Shown: one piece after another, positions 15,491 to 23,101 of the stretch
Layout of the letters: each line of letters starts with the position of its first letter
How positions within the stretch are numbered: position 1 is the stretch's first letter
Source of the DNA: Herbidospora cretacea
GTDB taxonomy: Bacteria; Actinomycetota; Actinomycetes; Streptosporangiales; Streptosporangiaceae
NCBI RefSeq assembly: GCF_001570605.1
Contig: NZ_BBXG01000006.1
Location: forward strand, 248,001 to 312,000
Reading direction: 5' to 3'
Length of the DNA stretch: 64,000 nucleotides
The notes under the pieces: generated by a model
Seen by the model: the letters and a program-made list of their open reading frames with translations, nothing else
Database searches by the model: none
Told to the model about the DNA's origin: nothing
Position numbers and translations under genes: made by a program

Positions 15491-15508
15491 CCTGAGTCGA
15501 GACTCAGG
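15491..15508. promoter_or_regulatory. Palindrome between divergent kce and kdd operons
   Basis: CCTGAGTC (15491-15498), GA, GACTCAGG (15501-15508): a perfect 8-bp dyad, with further TT/AA symmetry outside. It lies centrally in the 79-base gap between the two divergent transcription units, so one regulator could control both. The cognate regulator is unknown. Confidence 0.6.
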
Positions 15509-15525
15509 GAAGGGTGGTGGGACCA

Positions 15526-16614
15526 TTGCGGACGGCCTCTCCGATCGGGCTGCACCGGGTGCTGTCGCCACCGGGCGCGCTCCCTCAGGCGGCCCACCGG
15601 CTCGACGCCTCACCGGGGCTGTGGCCGGGGGAGACCCGGCTCAGGGTCGAACGGCTGAACCTGGACGCGGCGTCGTACCGCCAACTGTCTGACAAGCACC
15701 ACGGCGACGGCGCGGCGGTGCGCGGCGAGGTGCTGGAGATCATCCGGAGCCGGGGGAAGATGCACAACCCGGTCACCGGCTCGGGCGGCATGCTGGTCGG
15801 CGTGGTCGAGGAGGGCCCCGCGTTCCCGGCCGGGACCCGGGTCGCGACGCTGGTCTCGCTGACGCTGACCCCGCTGGTGCTCACCTCGACGACCTGGGAC
15901 GGCCTCTCGGAGCAGGTCCCGTGCGACGGCCACGCGATCCTCTTCGAACGCTCGGTCGCGGCCGAACTGCCCGCCGACCTGCCGGTCCCGCTCGCCCTGG
16001 CGGTCATGGACGTCTGCGGCGCGCCCGCGCTGACCCAGCGCGTTGTCCTGAAATATCGGGACATGGAGATGGTCGCCGGTGTGGCCTCGGGGCAGGCAGG
16101 CCGCGTTGTCGCGAAATTTCGTGATGGCGAGTCTTCGTCAGCAGGGCGCATGGTCAGGAAATATCGTGATCCGGTAGTGGCGGTGCTCGGGGCGGCAGGG
16201 AAGAGCGGGTCACTATCGCTGGCCGCCGCCCGCCGGGCCGGGGCACGGACGATCGGCGTGGTCCTGACCGAACGCGAGGCCACCACGGTCGAAGGACTGG
16301 CCGACCGGGTGCTGGTCGCCGACGCCAGGGATGCGGTCGCGCTGGCGGACCTGGGGGCCGACGTCACGGTCGTCTGCGTGGACGTGCCCGGCTGTGAGCA
16401 CGCCGCGATCCTGGCCACCCGCGACGGCGGGACCGTCGTCTTCTTCTCGATGGCGACCTCCTTCCCCGCCGCCGCGCTGGGCGCGGAAGGCCTCGGCGCG
16501 GACGTCACGATGCTCATCGGCAACGGCTACGCCCCCGGCCACGCCGCGCTGGCGCTGGACCTGCTGCGCGCCGAACCCGGGGTCCGGGCCGCGTTCGAGG
16601 AGCGGCTGCGATGA
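15526..16614 (+). CDS. kdd: L-erythro-3,5-diaminohexanoate dehydrogenase with in-frame repeat insert
   Basis: About 362 residues. Kdd oxidatively deaminates 3,5-diaminohexanoate to 3-keto-5-aminohexanoate with NAD(P)+. The N-terminal GLHRVLSPPGALPQAA and the Rossmann motif AVLGAAGKSGSLSLAAARRAGA match the family. Between ALTQR and that Rossmann strand lies an unusual stretch with three copies of R-(V/M)-V-x-K-(Y/F)-R-D, encoded by palindromic DNA repeats (see the repeat entry), which appears to be an insertion. The start is taken as TTG 15526 behind GGGAAGGG because it aligns with family N-termini; GTG 15514 and GTG 15517 are alternatives. The stop overlaps kamD (ATGA). Confidence 0.85.
   Translation: MRTASPIGLHRVLSPPGALPQAAHRLDASPGLWPGETRLRVERLNLDAASYRQLSDKHHGDGAAVRGEVLEIIRSRGKMHNPVTGSGGMLVGVVEEGPAFPAGTRVATLVSLTLTPLVLTSTTWDGLSEQVPCDGHAILFERSVAAELPADLPVPLALAVMDVCGAPALTQRVVLKYRDMEMVAGVASGQAGRVVAKFRDGESSSAGRMVRKYRDPVVAVLGAAGKSGSLSLAAARRAGARTIGVVLTEREATTVEGLADRVLVADARDAVALADLGADVTVVCVDVPGCEHAAILATRDGGTVVFFSMATSFPAAALGAEGLGADVTMLIGNGYAPGHAALALDLLRAEPGVRAAFEERLR
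16039..16170. repeat. Three in-frame palindromic repeats inside kdd
   Basis: Copies near 16039-16062, 16102-16125 and 16147-16170 share CGCGTTGTCNNGAAATATCGNGA-like sequence broken as CGC(G/A)T(T/G)GTC then GAAAT(A/T)TCG(T/G)GA(T/C). Offsets of 63 and 45 bases keep the reading frame, giving RVVLKYRD, RVVAKFRD and RMVRKYRD. The core of the middle copy, CGAAATTTCG, is a perfect palindrome. A 14-base match to this copy, GCGAAATTTCGTGA, occurs at 30186-30199 outside genes, so the element is dispersed. Confidence 0.8.
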
Positions 16615-18110
16615 AGCTCGGCCTCGACCCGGCGGTCGTCCGCAAGGCCCGTGAGCTGGCCGCCCGCGCCGCCGAACCGGTCATCGAGATGGCCCGCACC
16701 CACACCACGGTCTCGGTCGAACGGGCCGTGCTCCGGCTGGCCGGCGTCACCGGGGCCGACGCCGACGGGATCCCGTGGGTCAACCGGATCGTGGACGCCG
16801 TACGGGACCAGGTCGGTCTGGAGCACGGTGTGGCGCTGCCGTTCTTCGCGGCCGGGAACTGGCGCTCCCTGAAGTTCGACCTGCCGGCGGGGACCGGGCG
16901 CGAGCGGGCCCTGGCGAGGGCCCGCGAGGCGGTCGGCCGGGGCGTCGCCCGGATCGACCGCAACCGCGCCGACCGCGACCGCCTGCTGGCCAGGCACGGC
17001 GACCCGGAGAAGCCCTGGATCTACCTGATCGTCGCGACCGGCGACATCCACGAGGACATCCCGCAGGCCCAGGCGGCGGCCCGCGAGGGGGCCGACGTCA
17101 TCGCGGTGATCCGCTCGACGGGACAGTCCCTGCTCGACTATGTGCCGGAGGGCGCCACCCGCCAGGGGTACGCCGGGACGTACGCGACCCAGGAGAACTT
17201 CCGCCTCATGCGGGCCGCCCTTGACGAGGTGTCGGCCGAGCTGGGGCGCTACGTCCGGCTGACCAACTACGCCAGCGGCCTGTGCATGCCCGAGATCGCG
17301 GCGCTGGCCGGGCTGGAACGCCTCGACATGATGCTCAACGACTGCATGTACGGCATCATCTTCCGCGACATCAACCCCCGCAGGACCTTCGTCGACCAGC
17401 GGTTCTCCCGCCAGATCCACGCGCGGGCCGGGATCGTCATCAACACCGGCGAGGACAACTACCTCACCACCGCCGACGCGGTCGACGCCGCCCACACGGT
17501 GGTCGCCTCGCAACTGCTGAACGAGCGCTTCGGCCACGAGGCCGGGCTCACCGACGCCCAGCTCGGCCTGGGCCACGCCTTCGAGATCAACCCGGAGATC
17601 CCCGGCTCGTTCCGGCTGGAGCTGGCCCACGCGCAGCTCGTGAGAGAGCTGTTCCCGGACGCGCCGCTGAAGTACATGCCGCCGACCAAGCACATGACCG
17701 GCAACATCTTCGCGGGCTACCTGCTGGACGCCTTCTTCAACCTGGCCGGGGTGACGACCGGCCAGTCGATCATCCTCGTCGGCATGATGACCGAGGGCAT
17801 CCACACCCCCTGGCTGTCCGACCGCGACCTGGCGCTGGAGAACGTCCGCTACGTCCGCCGGGCCGCCGGGGACCTGTCGGAGGACTTCACCCCCGGCCCC
17901 TTCATCCGCGAGCGCGCCGCGCGGGTGCTGTCGGAGACCGTCGACCTGCTGCACCGCGTCGCCGACGACGGCCTGCTCGACGCCATCGCCGACGGAGTGT
18001 TCGGCGTGACGAGACGGCCGCCCGACCGGGGCAGAGGCCTCGACGGCGTCGTCGAGAAGGCCGGCGACTACGTGAACCCCGCGACCGAGATCCTGGAGGC
18101 GGCCCCGTGA
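16611..18110 (+). CDS. kamD: Lysine 5,6-aminomutase alpha subunit
   Basis: A 499-residue large subunit of the adenosylcobalamin- and PLP-dependent aminomutase that moves the 6-amino group of L-beta-lysine to carbon 5, giving 3,5-diaminohexanoate (or converts D-lysine to 2,5-diaminohexanoate). The barrel contains family stretches WVNRIVDAVRDQVGLEHG, VATGDIHEDIPQAQAAAREGADVIAVIRSTGQSLLDYVPEG, LTNYASGLCMPEIA, MLNDCMYGIIFRDIN and KYMPPTKHMTGN. Length is close to the clostridial enzyme. Starts and stops overlap kdd and kamE by 4 bases. Confidence 0.95.
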   Translation: MKLGLDPAVVRKARELAARAAEPVIEMARTHTTVSVERAVLRLAGVTGADADGIPWVNRIVDAVRDQVGLEHGVALPFFAAGNWRSLKFDLPAGTGRERALARAREAVGRGVARIDRNRADRDRLLARHGDPEKPWIYLIVATGDIHEDIPQAQAAAREGADVIAVIRSTGQSLLDYVPEGATRQGYAGTYATQENFRLMRAALDEVSAELGRYVRLTNYASGLCMPEIAALAGLERLDMMLNDCMYGIIFRDINPRRTFVDQRFSRQIHARAGIVINTGEDNYLTTADAVDAAHTVVASQLLNERFGHEAGLTDAQLGLGHAFEINPEIPGSFRLELAHAQLVRELFPDAPLKYMPPTKHMTGNIFAGYLLDAFFNLAGVTTGQSIILVGMMTEGIHTPWLSDRDLALENVRYVRRAAGDLSEDFTPGPFIRERAARVLSETVDLLHRVADDGLLDAIADGVFGVTRRPPDRGRGLDGVVEKAGDYVNPATEILEAAP

Positions 18111-18871
18111 CGGTCGAGACGTTGAAACAGATCATCCGCCCGTACGGCGACACGACCGGCGACGCGATGATCCAGGTCAGCTTCACCCTGCCGGTGCCGC
18201 ACGGCCCCCGGGCGGAGCTGGCCGCGCTGCAACTGGCCGGGAAGATGGGCCTCGACCCGGCGAGCGTCGTCCACACCAAGGCGATGGGCCCCGACTTCAC
18301 CTTCTTCATCGTGTACGGCAAGGCGACCCACCTCATCGACTACGCCGGCATCGAGGTGCCCGAGGGGCGCGAGTTCGACCTCCTGACGCCCGCCCAGGTC
18401 AACGGCGCGATCAAGGCCGTCCTCGGCCGGCGACTGGTGGTGGTCGGGGCCTGCATCGGCACCGACGCCCACACGGTCGGCATCGACGCGATCCTCAACG
18501 TGAAGGGCTTCGCCGGCGAGAAGGGCCTGGAGTACTACCGCGAGATCGAGGTCCACAACATGGGCGCGCAGGTGGCCGTGGCCGCCCTCGTCGACCGCGC
18601 CAAGGCGGTGGACGCCGACGCGGTCCTGGTCTCCCAGGTGGTGACCCAGAAGAGCGCCCACATCCACAACACCAAGCAGATGGCCGCCGCCTTCACCGAG
18701 GCCTACCCGACGTCGCTGACCGGCGGCCTCGGCCGCCCGCTGCTGATCGTCGGCGGCCCCCGCTTCGACACGGTGACCCCGTCGGACCTGGGCGTCGACC
18801 GCATCTTCGGCAAGGGCACGACACCGGGCGAGGTGGCGAGCTACCTCGTGCACGCGCTGGTGCGCGAATGA
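18107..18871 (+). CDS. kamE: Lysine 5,6-aminomutase beta subunit
   Basis: A 254-residue cobalamin-binding subunit. The base-off/His-on motif D-A-H-x-x-G is present in GTDAHTVGID; the preceding Rossmann strand is RRLVVVGACIG. A Lys in the VKGFAGEKGLEYYREIE region is the likely PLP-anchoring residue, as the beta subunit supplies this lysine in the characterised enzyme (family knowledge; exact residue uncertain). GTG start overlaps the kamD stop (GTGA), and its stop overlaps kal (ATGA), so expression should be equimolar. Confidence 0.95.
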   Translation: MTVETLKQIIRPYGDTTGDAMIQVSFTLPVPHGPRAELAALQLAGKMGLDPASVVHTKAMGPDFTFFIVYGKATHLIDYAGIEVPEGREFDLLTPAQVNGAIKAVLGRRLVVVGACIGTDAHTVGIDAILNVKGFAGEKGLEYYREIEVHNMGAQVAVAALVDRAKAVDADAVLVSQVVTQKSAHIHNTKQMAAAFTEAYPTSLTGGLGRPLLIVGGPRFDTVTPSDLGVDRIFGKGTTPGEVASYLVHALVRE

Positions 18872-19236
18872 AGGTGACCCACCGGCGGTATGTGCCGGCC
18901 TCCCACGCCCACTACGGCGGCTCACTGGTCGACGGCGCCTACGTGCTGGGGCTGTTCGGCGATGTCGCCACTGAGGTCTGCATCCGGATGGACGGCGACG
19001 AGGGCCTGTTCGCGTCCTACCAGGACGTGCAGTTCAGGGCTCCGGTGGTCGCGGGCGACGTGATCGAGGTGACGGCCGAGGTGACCCGGGTGGGCGACCG
19101 CAGCCGGACGCTGGCCTTCGAGGCCCGGGTGGTCTGCCGGGCCCGGCCCGGCCTGTCGCCCTCGGCGAGCGAGGTGCTCGACCCGCCCCTGGTGGTGACC
19201 ACGGCGACCGGCACGGTCGTGGTCCCGGCGAAATAG
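18868..19236 (+). CDS. kal: 3-aminobutyryl-CoA ammonia-lyase
   Basis: A 122-residue hotdog-fold enzyme that eliminates ammonia from L-3-aminobutyryl-CoA to give crotonyl-CoA. Features: KVTHRRYVPASHAHYGGSLVDGAYVLGLFGDVATE with the conserved His/Tyr region and small central helix, then FASYQDVQFRAPVVAGDVIEV. Last gene of the four-gene operon; crotonyl-CoA would then enter butyrate or beta-oxidation metabolism using genes outside this window. The ATG overlaps the kamE stop. Confidence 0.9.
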   Translation: MKVTHRRYVPASHAHYGGSLVDGAYVLGLFGDVATEVCIRMDGDEGLFASYQDVQFRAPVVAGDVIEVTAEVTRVGDRSRTLAFEARVVCRARPGLSPSASEVLDPPLVVTTATGTVVVPAK

Positions 19237-19267
19237 TATCGAATGAGAATGTAGCAACTAATATCGT
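19233..19267. promoter_or_regulatory. Candidate MarR operator upstream of the MarR gene
   Basis: AT-rich stretch with ATAGTATCGA (19233-19242) and an imperfectly mirrored AATATCGTC just before the MarR ATG at 19271. The same 10-mer ATAGTATCGA recurs at 19722-19731 after the gene, suggesting one regulator binding both places. Confidence 0.4.
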
Positions 19268-19270
19268 CTC

Positions 19271-19735
19271 ATGAGCGCTGACATTCCTCATGAGACGGGC
19301 CCGTTCGCCCTCGGGCTGCTGCTGCGCCAGGCGCACTGGCGTGCGGCGGCGGTGATGACCGAGGCGGTCCGCCCCCTCGGGATCGAGCTGCGGCACTTCG
19401 CCGTGCTGGTCGTCCTGGTCGACCGCGGGGCCACGGTGCAGCGGGACCTGGCGGCGGCGACGGGGTCGGACAAGGCCGGGATCATGCGGGTCGTCGACGA
19501 CCTGGAGCGGATGGGGCTGGCCGTGCGCCGGGCCGTTCCGGGAGACCGGCGGGTGCGGGCGGTGGAGCTCACCGCCCAGGGGCGTGAGCTCTTCGACGCG
19601 GCCCAGGTGGCGGCGGAGCCGTTCGCCGAGCGGCTGGTCGCCCACTTCGAGCCCGGCGAGGCCGAGCTGCTGAAGGATCTGCTGACCCGGTTCGCCTATC
19701 CGGGAGAGTCGCCTTCGTCACATAGTATCGATTGA
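19271..19735 (+). CDS. MarR-family transcriptional regulator
   Basis: A 154-residue winged-helix regulator: dimerisation helices flank the DNA-binding core with RDLAAATGSDKAGIMRVVDDLERMGLAVRRAVPGDRRVRAVELTAQGRE, where DRR is the wing-tip signature. Family members respond to phenolic or oxidative ligands. The ATG has almost no leader behind an AT-rich promoter-like region. It lies between kal and a nitroreductase gene; shared motifs before and after the gene make the nitroreductase (and itself) the likely target, while control of the lysine operon is less likely because kal is upstream. Confidence 0.9.
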   Translation: MSADIPHETGPFALGLLLRQAHWRAAAVMTEAVRPLGIELRHFAVLVVLVDRGATVQRDLAAATGSDKAGIMRVVDDLERMGLAVRRAVPGDRRVRAVELTAQGRELFDAAQVAAEPFAERLVAHFEPGEAELLKDLLTRFAYPGESPSSHSID

Positions 19736-19755
19736 TACCATCACAAGTGATACCG
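19722..19755. promoter_or_regulatory. Palindromic operator before the nitroreductase gene
   Basis: GTATC (19725-19729), four bases, GATAC (19734-19738), followed by a second GATAC at 19750-19754. The MarR stop codon lies inside it. The flanking ATAGTATCGA is shared with the MarR promoter. Confidence 0.5.
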
Positions 19756-19799
19756 TCGTATATGTAACGAAATGGAGCTGCGACGCGGGGGGTGTGAGC

Positions 19800-20489
19800 G
19801 TGAACGTCTACGAGGCAGTCACCAGCCGGCGGGCGGTGCGCGGATTCATCGGCCGGGAAGTCCCGGAAGCAGTGCTGGAACGGGTGCTGACCGCCGCGCG
19901 GTGGTCACCCTCCGGCTCGAACCTCCAGCCGTGGCACGTCTACGTGCTGACCGGCGAACCCCTGGCCGAGCTCAAGAAGCGCGCGATGGAACGCGTGGCC
20001 ACGGGCGACCCGTGGGACGAACGCGAATACGAGATGTATCCGCCCGCGCTGAAGTCGCCCTACCGCGAACGCCGGTCCGCCTTCGGCCGGGAGCGCTACG
20101 GCGCGCTCGGCGTGCCGCGCGACGACTGGGAGGCGCGGCAGCGGGCGGCGTCCGCGAACTGGGAGTGCTTCGGCGCCCCCGCCGCCCTGTTCTGCTACAT
20201 CGACGCCGGCATGGGCCCGCCCCAATGGGCCGACGTCGGCATGTACCTGCAGACCGTCATGCTGCTGCTGCGCGCCGAAGGTCTGCACAGCTGCCCGCAG
20301 ATGGCCTGGTCGGTCTACCGCTCGACCGTCGCTGAGGTCCTGTCGCCCCCCGAGGGGCTCGTCCTCTTCTGCGGTCTGTCGATCGGCTACGAGGACGTCA
20401 CGGTGCGGCACCCCCGGACCGGCCGCGCGCCGCTCGACGAGACGGTCACCTTCGTCGGCCGCGCCGGGCGGCGGCTCCAGGCGGCCTGA
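19800..20489 (+). CDS. Nitroreductase family protein
   Basis: A 229-residue FMN-dependent reductase. Signature features: N-terminal EAVTSRRAVRGF with the FMN-phosphate-binding Arg pair, AARWSPSGSNLQPWHVYVLTG, and the C-terminal LRAEGLHSCPQMAWSVYR and PEGLVLFCGLSIGYED. Such enzymes reduce nitroaromatics, quinones or enones with NAD(P)H. The GTG at 19800 is preferred because the GGGGGG ribosome-binding run ends 7 bases earlier; GTG 19794 is too close. Probably controlled by the adjacent MarR protein. Confidence 0.9.
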   Translation: MNVYEAVTSRRAVRGFIGREVPEAVLERVLTAARWSPSGSNLQPWHVYVLTGEPLAELKKRAMERVATGDPWDEREYEMYPPALKSPYRERRSAFGRERYGALGVPRDDWEARQRAASANWECFGAPAALFCYIDAGMGPPQWADVGMYLQTVMLLLRAEGLHSCPQMAWSVYRSTVAEVLSPPEGLVLFCGLSIGYEDVTVRHPRTGRAPLDETVTFVGRAGRRLQAA

Positions 20490-20528
20490 CGGGACGCGAT
20501 CCCGCCCCGCCGCGAGAGAGGACGGACC

Positions 20529-21428
20529 ATGAGTGTCACGAGCCCGGAACCGGCGGGCCTGCGCGATCTTCCCCGCCCCGTCGCGGTGGCGGTCGGCGGC
20601 GGGGGAGTGCTCGGAGCCGCGCAGGTCGGCATCGGATACGCGCTGGAGCAGCGCGGATTCGTGCCCGACCTGATCGTCGGAACCTCGGTGGGCGCGCTCA
20701 ACGGAGCCATCGCGGCCGCCCATCCCGGCCGGGCCGCGCCCTGGCTGGATCGCGTGTGGACCCGGGCGCGGCGGCGCGAGGTGTTCCCGTTCGGCTACCT
20801 GCCCTCGCGGGCCGGGGTCTTCGCCGACCGCGGGCTGCGCCACCTGATCGCCTCGGCCGGGCTGCCCGCCCGGATCGAGGACCTGGCGGCCCCCTTCACC
20901 GCGGTCGCCATGGACCTGGCCACCGGCCTCCCGGCCCTGCTCGACCACGGCGACCTGGAGTCCGCGCTGCTGGCCAGCGCGGCGATCCCGGGGGTGCTGC
21001 CCCCGGTGGTGCGGGAGGGCCGGACGCTCGTCGACGGCGGGATGATCGCCTACATCCCGGTGCTGGCCGCCCTGCGGGCCGGGGCCGCCAGCGTCGTGGT
21101 GCTCACCGCCGGGCCGGTGGGTCCGCAGAGCCCGGCCCGCCTGCCGCGCCGGGCGGGCGCGGTCGCCGCCAGGGCGGGGCTGCTGCTGTGGCGGCACCAG
21201 ATCGAGCGCGACCTCCACGAGGTGTCCCGCCGGATCCCGACGGTCGTGCTCCCGACCGGCGTCGACACCTGGCCCGCGCCCTGGGACTTCCGGCACGCCC
21301 AGCGGCTCATCGACACCGCCCGCCTCGCCGCCGGCCGCTTCCTCGACGGGCTCCGCGTCAGCGGGCCCGGCCTCTACGGGACCGGCGGCCCCCTCACGAC
21401 ATCAGCCCTCTCGGAGGTCGGCCGATGA
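20529..21428 (+). CDS. Patatin-like phospholipase
   Basis: A 299-residue acyl hydrolase with GGGGVLGAAQVG oxyanion loop, nucleophile elbow GTSVGAL, and Asp in DGGMIAYIP. It differs from the first patatin in the window in its GTSVG elbow and longer C-terminus. No signal peptide. It is the first gene of a four-gene operon; its stop overlaps the glycosyltransferase start as ATGA. The context suggests that it acts on an acylated or glycosylated lipid made by the operon (inference). ATG preceded by GAGAGGAC. Confidence 0.88.
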   Translation: MSVTSPEPAGLRDLPRPVAVAVGGGGVLGAAQVGIGYALEQRGFVPDLIVGTSVGALNGAIAAAHPGRAAPWLDRVWTRARRREVFPFGYLPSRAGVFADRGLRHLIASAGLPARIEDLAAPFTAVAMDLATGLPALLDHGDLESALLASAAIPGVLPPVVREGRTLVDGGMIAYIPVLAALRAGAASVVVLTAGPVGPQSPARLPRRAGAVAARAGLLLWRHQIERDLHEVSRRIPTVVLPTGVDTWPAPWDFRHAQRLIDTARLAAGRFLDGLRVSGPGLYGTGGPLTTSALSEVGR

Positions 21429-22642
21429 GCACCATCGCGTTCGTCACCATCCCCATGCACGGCCACGTCAACCCGGCGCTGCCGGTCGTGGCCGAGCTCG
21501 TCCGGCGCGGCCACACCGTCACCTGTCACACCTCACCCGCGTTCGCGCCGGCCGTCGAGGCCACCGGCGCGAGGGTGCTCCGCTACGCCGGAGGCGACCG
21601 GCCGCCTCCCGATCCGCCGACCCCGCTCACGATGCTCGACGGGCTCGCCCGCACGACCGCCGACCTGCTCCCCACGGTGCTCTCCGACCTGCGGGAGATC
21701 GGGCCCGACCTGATCGTCCACGGCGCGGCCTGCCCGTGGGGCGCGGTCGCCGCCCGCGAACTCGGGGTGCCGGCGGCGGCCCTGTTCACCACGTTCGCCT
21801 TCAACCGGCGGGTGCCCAGCCCCACCCACGCCTCGTGGGCGCTGCTGGCCTCGGCCGCGGCCCGGAGCCGCGCCGCCCGGAGCTACCTGCGCTCGCGGTG
21901 GGGGCTGCGCCACCGCTACGACACGCGCGGCCTGCCCCTGCTCGACCTCGCCAACGTGGGCGAGCCGCTCAACCTCGTCTTCACCTCGCGTGCCTTCCAG
22001 CCCGGCGCGGCCTCCTTCGACGGGTCCTACCGGTTCGTCGGACCCAGCCTGGGCGCCCGTCCCGCCGAGCCGTCGTTCGACCGGCTGCGGGCCCCGGTGC
22101 TGTACGCCTCCCTGGGCACCGTGTTCGACGGCGGCGCCCGGCTGCTGCGCACCTTCGCCGCCGCGCTGGCCCCGCTGGGCGGCGCCGTGGTCGTCTCCAC
22201 CGGGGCCACCGACCCGGCCGCCCTGGGCGGGCTGCCGGACAACGTGCTGGCCCGCCGCTCGGTGCCGCAGCTGGAGGTGCTGGCCGACGCCGCGCTGTTC
22301 GTCACCCACGGCGGGATGAACAGTGTCAACGAGGCCCTGTACGCCGGGGTCCCGATGCTGGTGGTCCCGCAGGGCGCCGATCAGCCGACGGTGGCCCGCC
22401 GGGTCGTCGAGCTCGGCGCCGGCCTGTCGATCCGGACCGGGGACGCCACCGTGGAAGCCGTGCGCGACCTCGCCCGGCGGCTGCTCGGCGAGCCGCGCTT
22501 CCGGGCCGCGGCGGCCACCCTGCGCCTCGCCCAGCGCGAGGCCGGCGGCCACCTGCGCGCCGCCGACGAGCTCGAACACCATCTGCGCCGCCTCGGCCGC
22601 CTCGGGCGGCGGGCCGCGGCGGACGCGCCAGGGGAGCGCTGA
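21425..22642 (+). CDS. MGT-family glycosyltransferase (GT1)
   Basis: A 405-residue GT-B glycosyltransferase of the macrolide/UDP-glucuronosyl type. N-terminal acceptor domain begins IAFVTIPMHGHVNPALPVVAELVRRGHTVTCHTSPAF; the C-terminal nucleotide-sugar site shows VLYASLGTVF, RRSVPQLEVLADAALFVTHGGMNSVNEALYAGVPMLVVPQGADQP. It should transfer a sugar from an NDP-sugar to a small hydrophobic acceptor (macrolide, sterol or lipid). Being sandwiched between a patatin and a membrane protein is unusual for antibiotic-inactivating homologues such as Mgt/OleD. Confidence 0.92.
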   Translation: MSTIAFVTIPMHGHVNPALPVVAELVRRGHTVTCHTSPAFAPAVEATGARVLRYAGGDRPPPDPPTPLTMLDGLARTTADLLPTVLSDLREIGPDLIVHGAACPWGAVAARELGVPAAALFTTFAFNRRVPSPTHASWALLASAAARSRAARSYLRSRWGLRHRYDTRGLPLLDLANVGEPLNLVFTSRAFQPGAASFDGSYRFVGPSLGARPAEPSFDRLRAPVLYASLGTVFDGGARLLRTFAAALAPLGGAVVVSTGATDPAALGGLPDNVLARRSVPQLEVLADAALFVTHGGMNSVNEALYAGVPMLVVPQGADQPTVARRVVELGAGLSIRTGDATVEAVRDLARRLLGEPRFRAAAATLRLAQREAGGHLRAADELEHHLRRLGRLGRRAAADAPGER

Positions 22643-22645
22643 CCC

Positions 22646-23101
22646 GTGTCGCCCGTCGTCCTGGTCCTGCTGCTGCTCGCCGGGCTGTCGGAGTCGGCCG
22701 GGCGGATCCTGCCCGTGGTCGCCCGGCGTCCCGGCGGCTCGCGGTCCCACGCGATCGTGCTCCTGCTGTCCGGGGCCGTGGTCGAGGGCGCCGCCTTCGC
22801 GCTGTGGCCGCTGACCGCGTGGACCCTGGCCGGGCCGGCGCTGCCGGGTCCGCTGCCGGACGTCGCCGCGCCCGCCTGGACGCCCGGCCTGGTGGCCCCC
22901 CTGACGCTGGCCGCCGTTTTGGCCTTCCCGCTGCTCGGTCCCCTGCTGCACCTGCTGCTCTTCGCGGCGGTCGGGGCGGGCCTCGCCGGGCCGCTCGCCG
23001 CGGCGACGGGGTCGGGCTGGTGGGCCGCCGCGGGCTGCGTGGCCGTCGCGGGGGCCGGGCTGGGCGTGGCCATCGAGGCCGTCCGGCGGCTGGTCGCATG
23101 A
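22646..23101 (+). CDS. Small multispanning membrane protein, unknown
   Basis: A 151-residue hydrophobic protein with about four predicted helices (residues 3-15, 33-58, 78-105, 118-145) and almost no soluble loops. No family recognised. GTG start three bases after the glycosyltransferase stop region; the stop overlaps the next ATG (ATGA). Its fixed place in the operon suggests a membrane anchor or channel working with the glycosyltransferase product. Confidence 0.7.
   Translation: MSPVVLVLLLLAGLSESAGRILPVVARRPGGSRSHAIVLLLSGAVVEGAAFALWPLTAWTLAGPALPGPLPDVAAPAWTPGLVAPLTLAAVLAFPLLGPLLHLLLFAAVGAGLAGPLAAATGSGWWAAAGCVAVAGAGLGVAIEAVRRLVA

Noticed and set aside
15447-15525. Lysine riboswitch upstream of the lysine operon
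   Set aside because: The gap is only 79 bases and lacks any lysine riboswitch core; a protein-binding palindrome explains it better.
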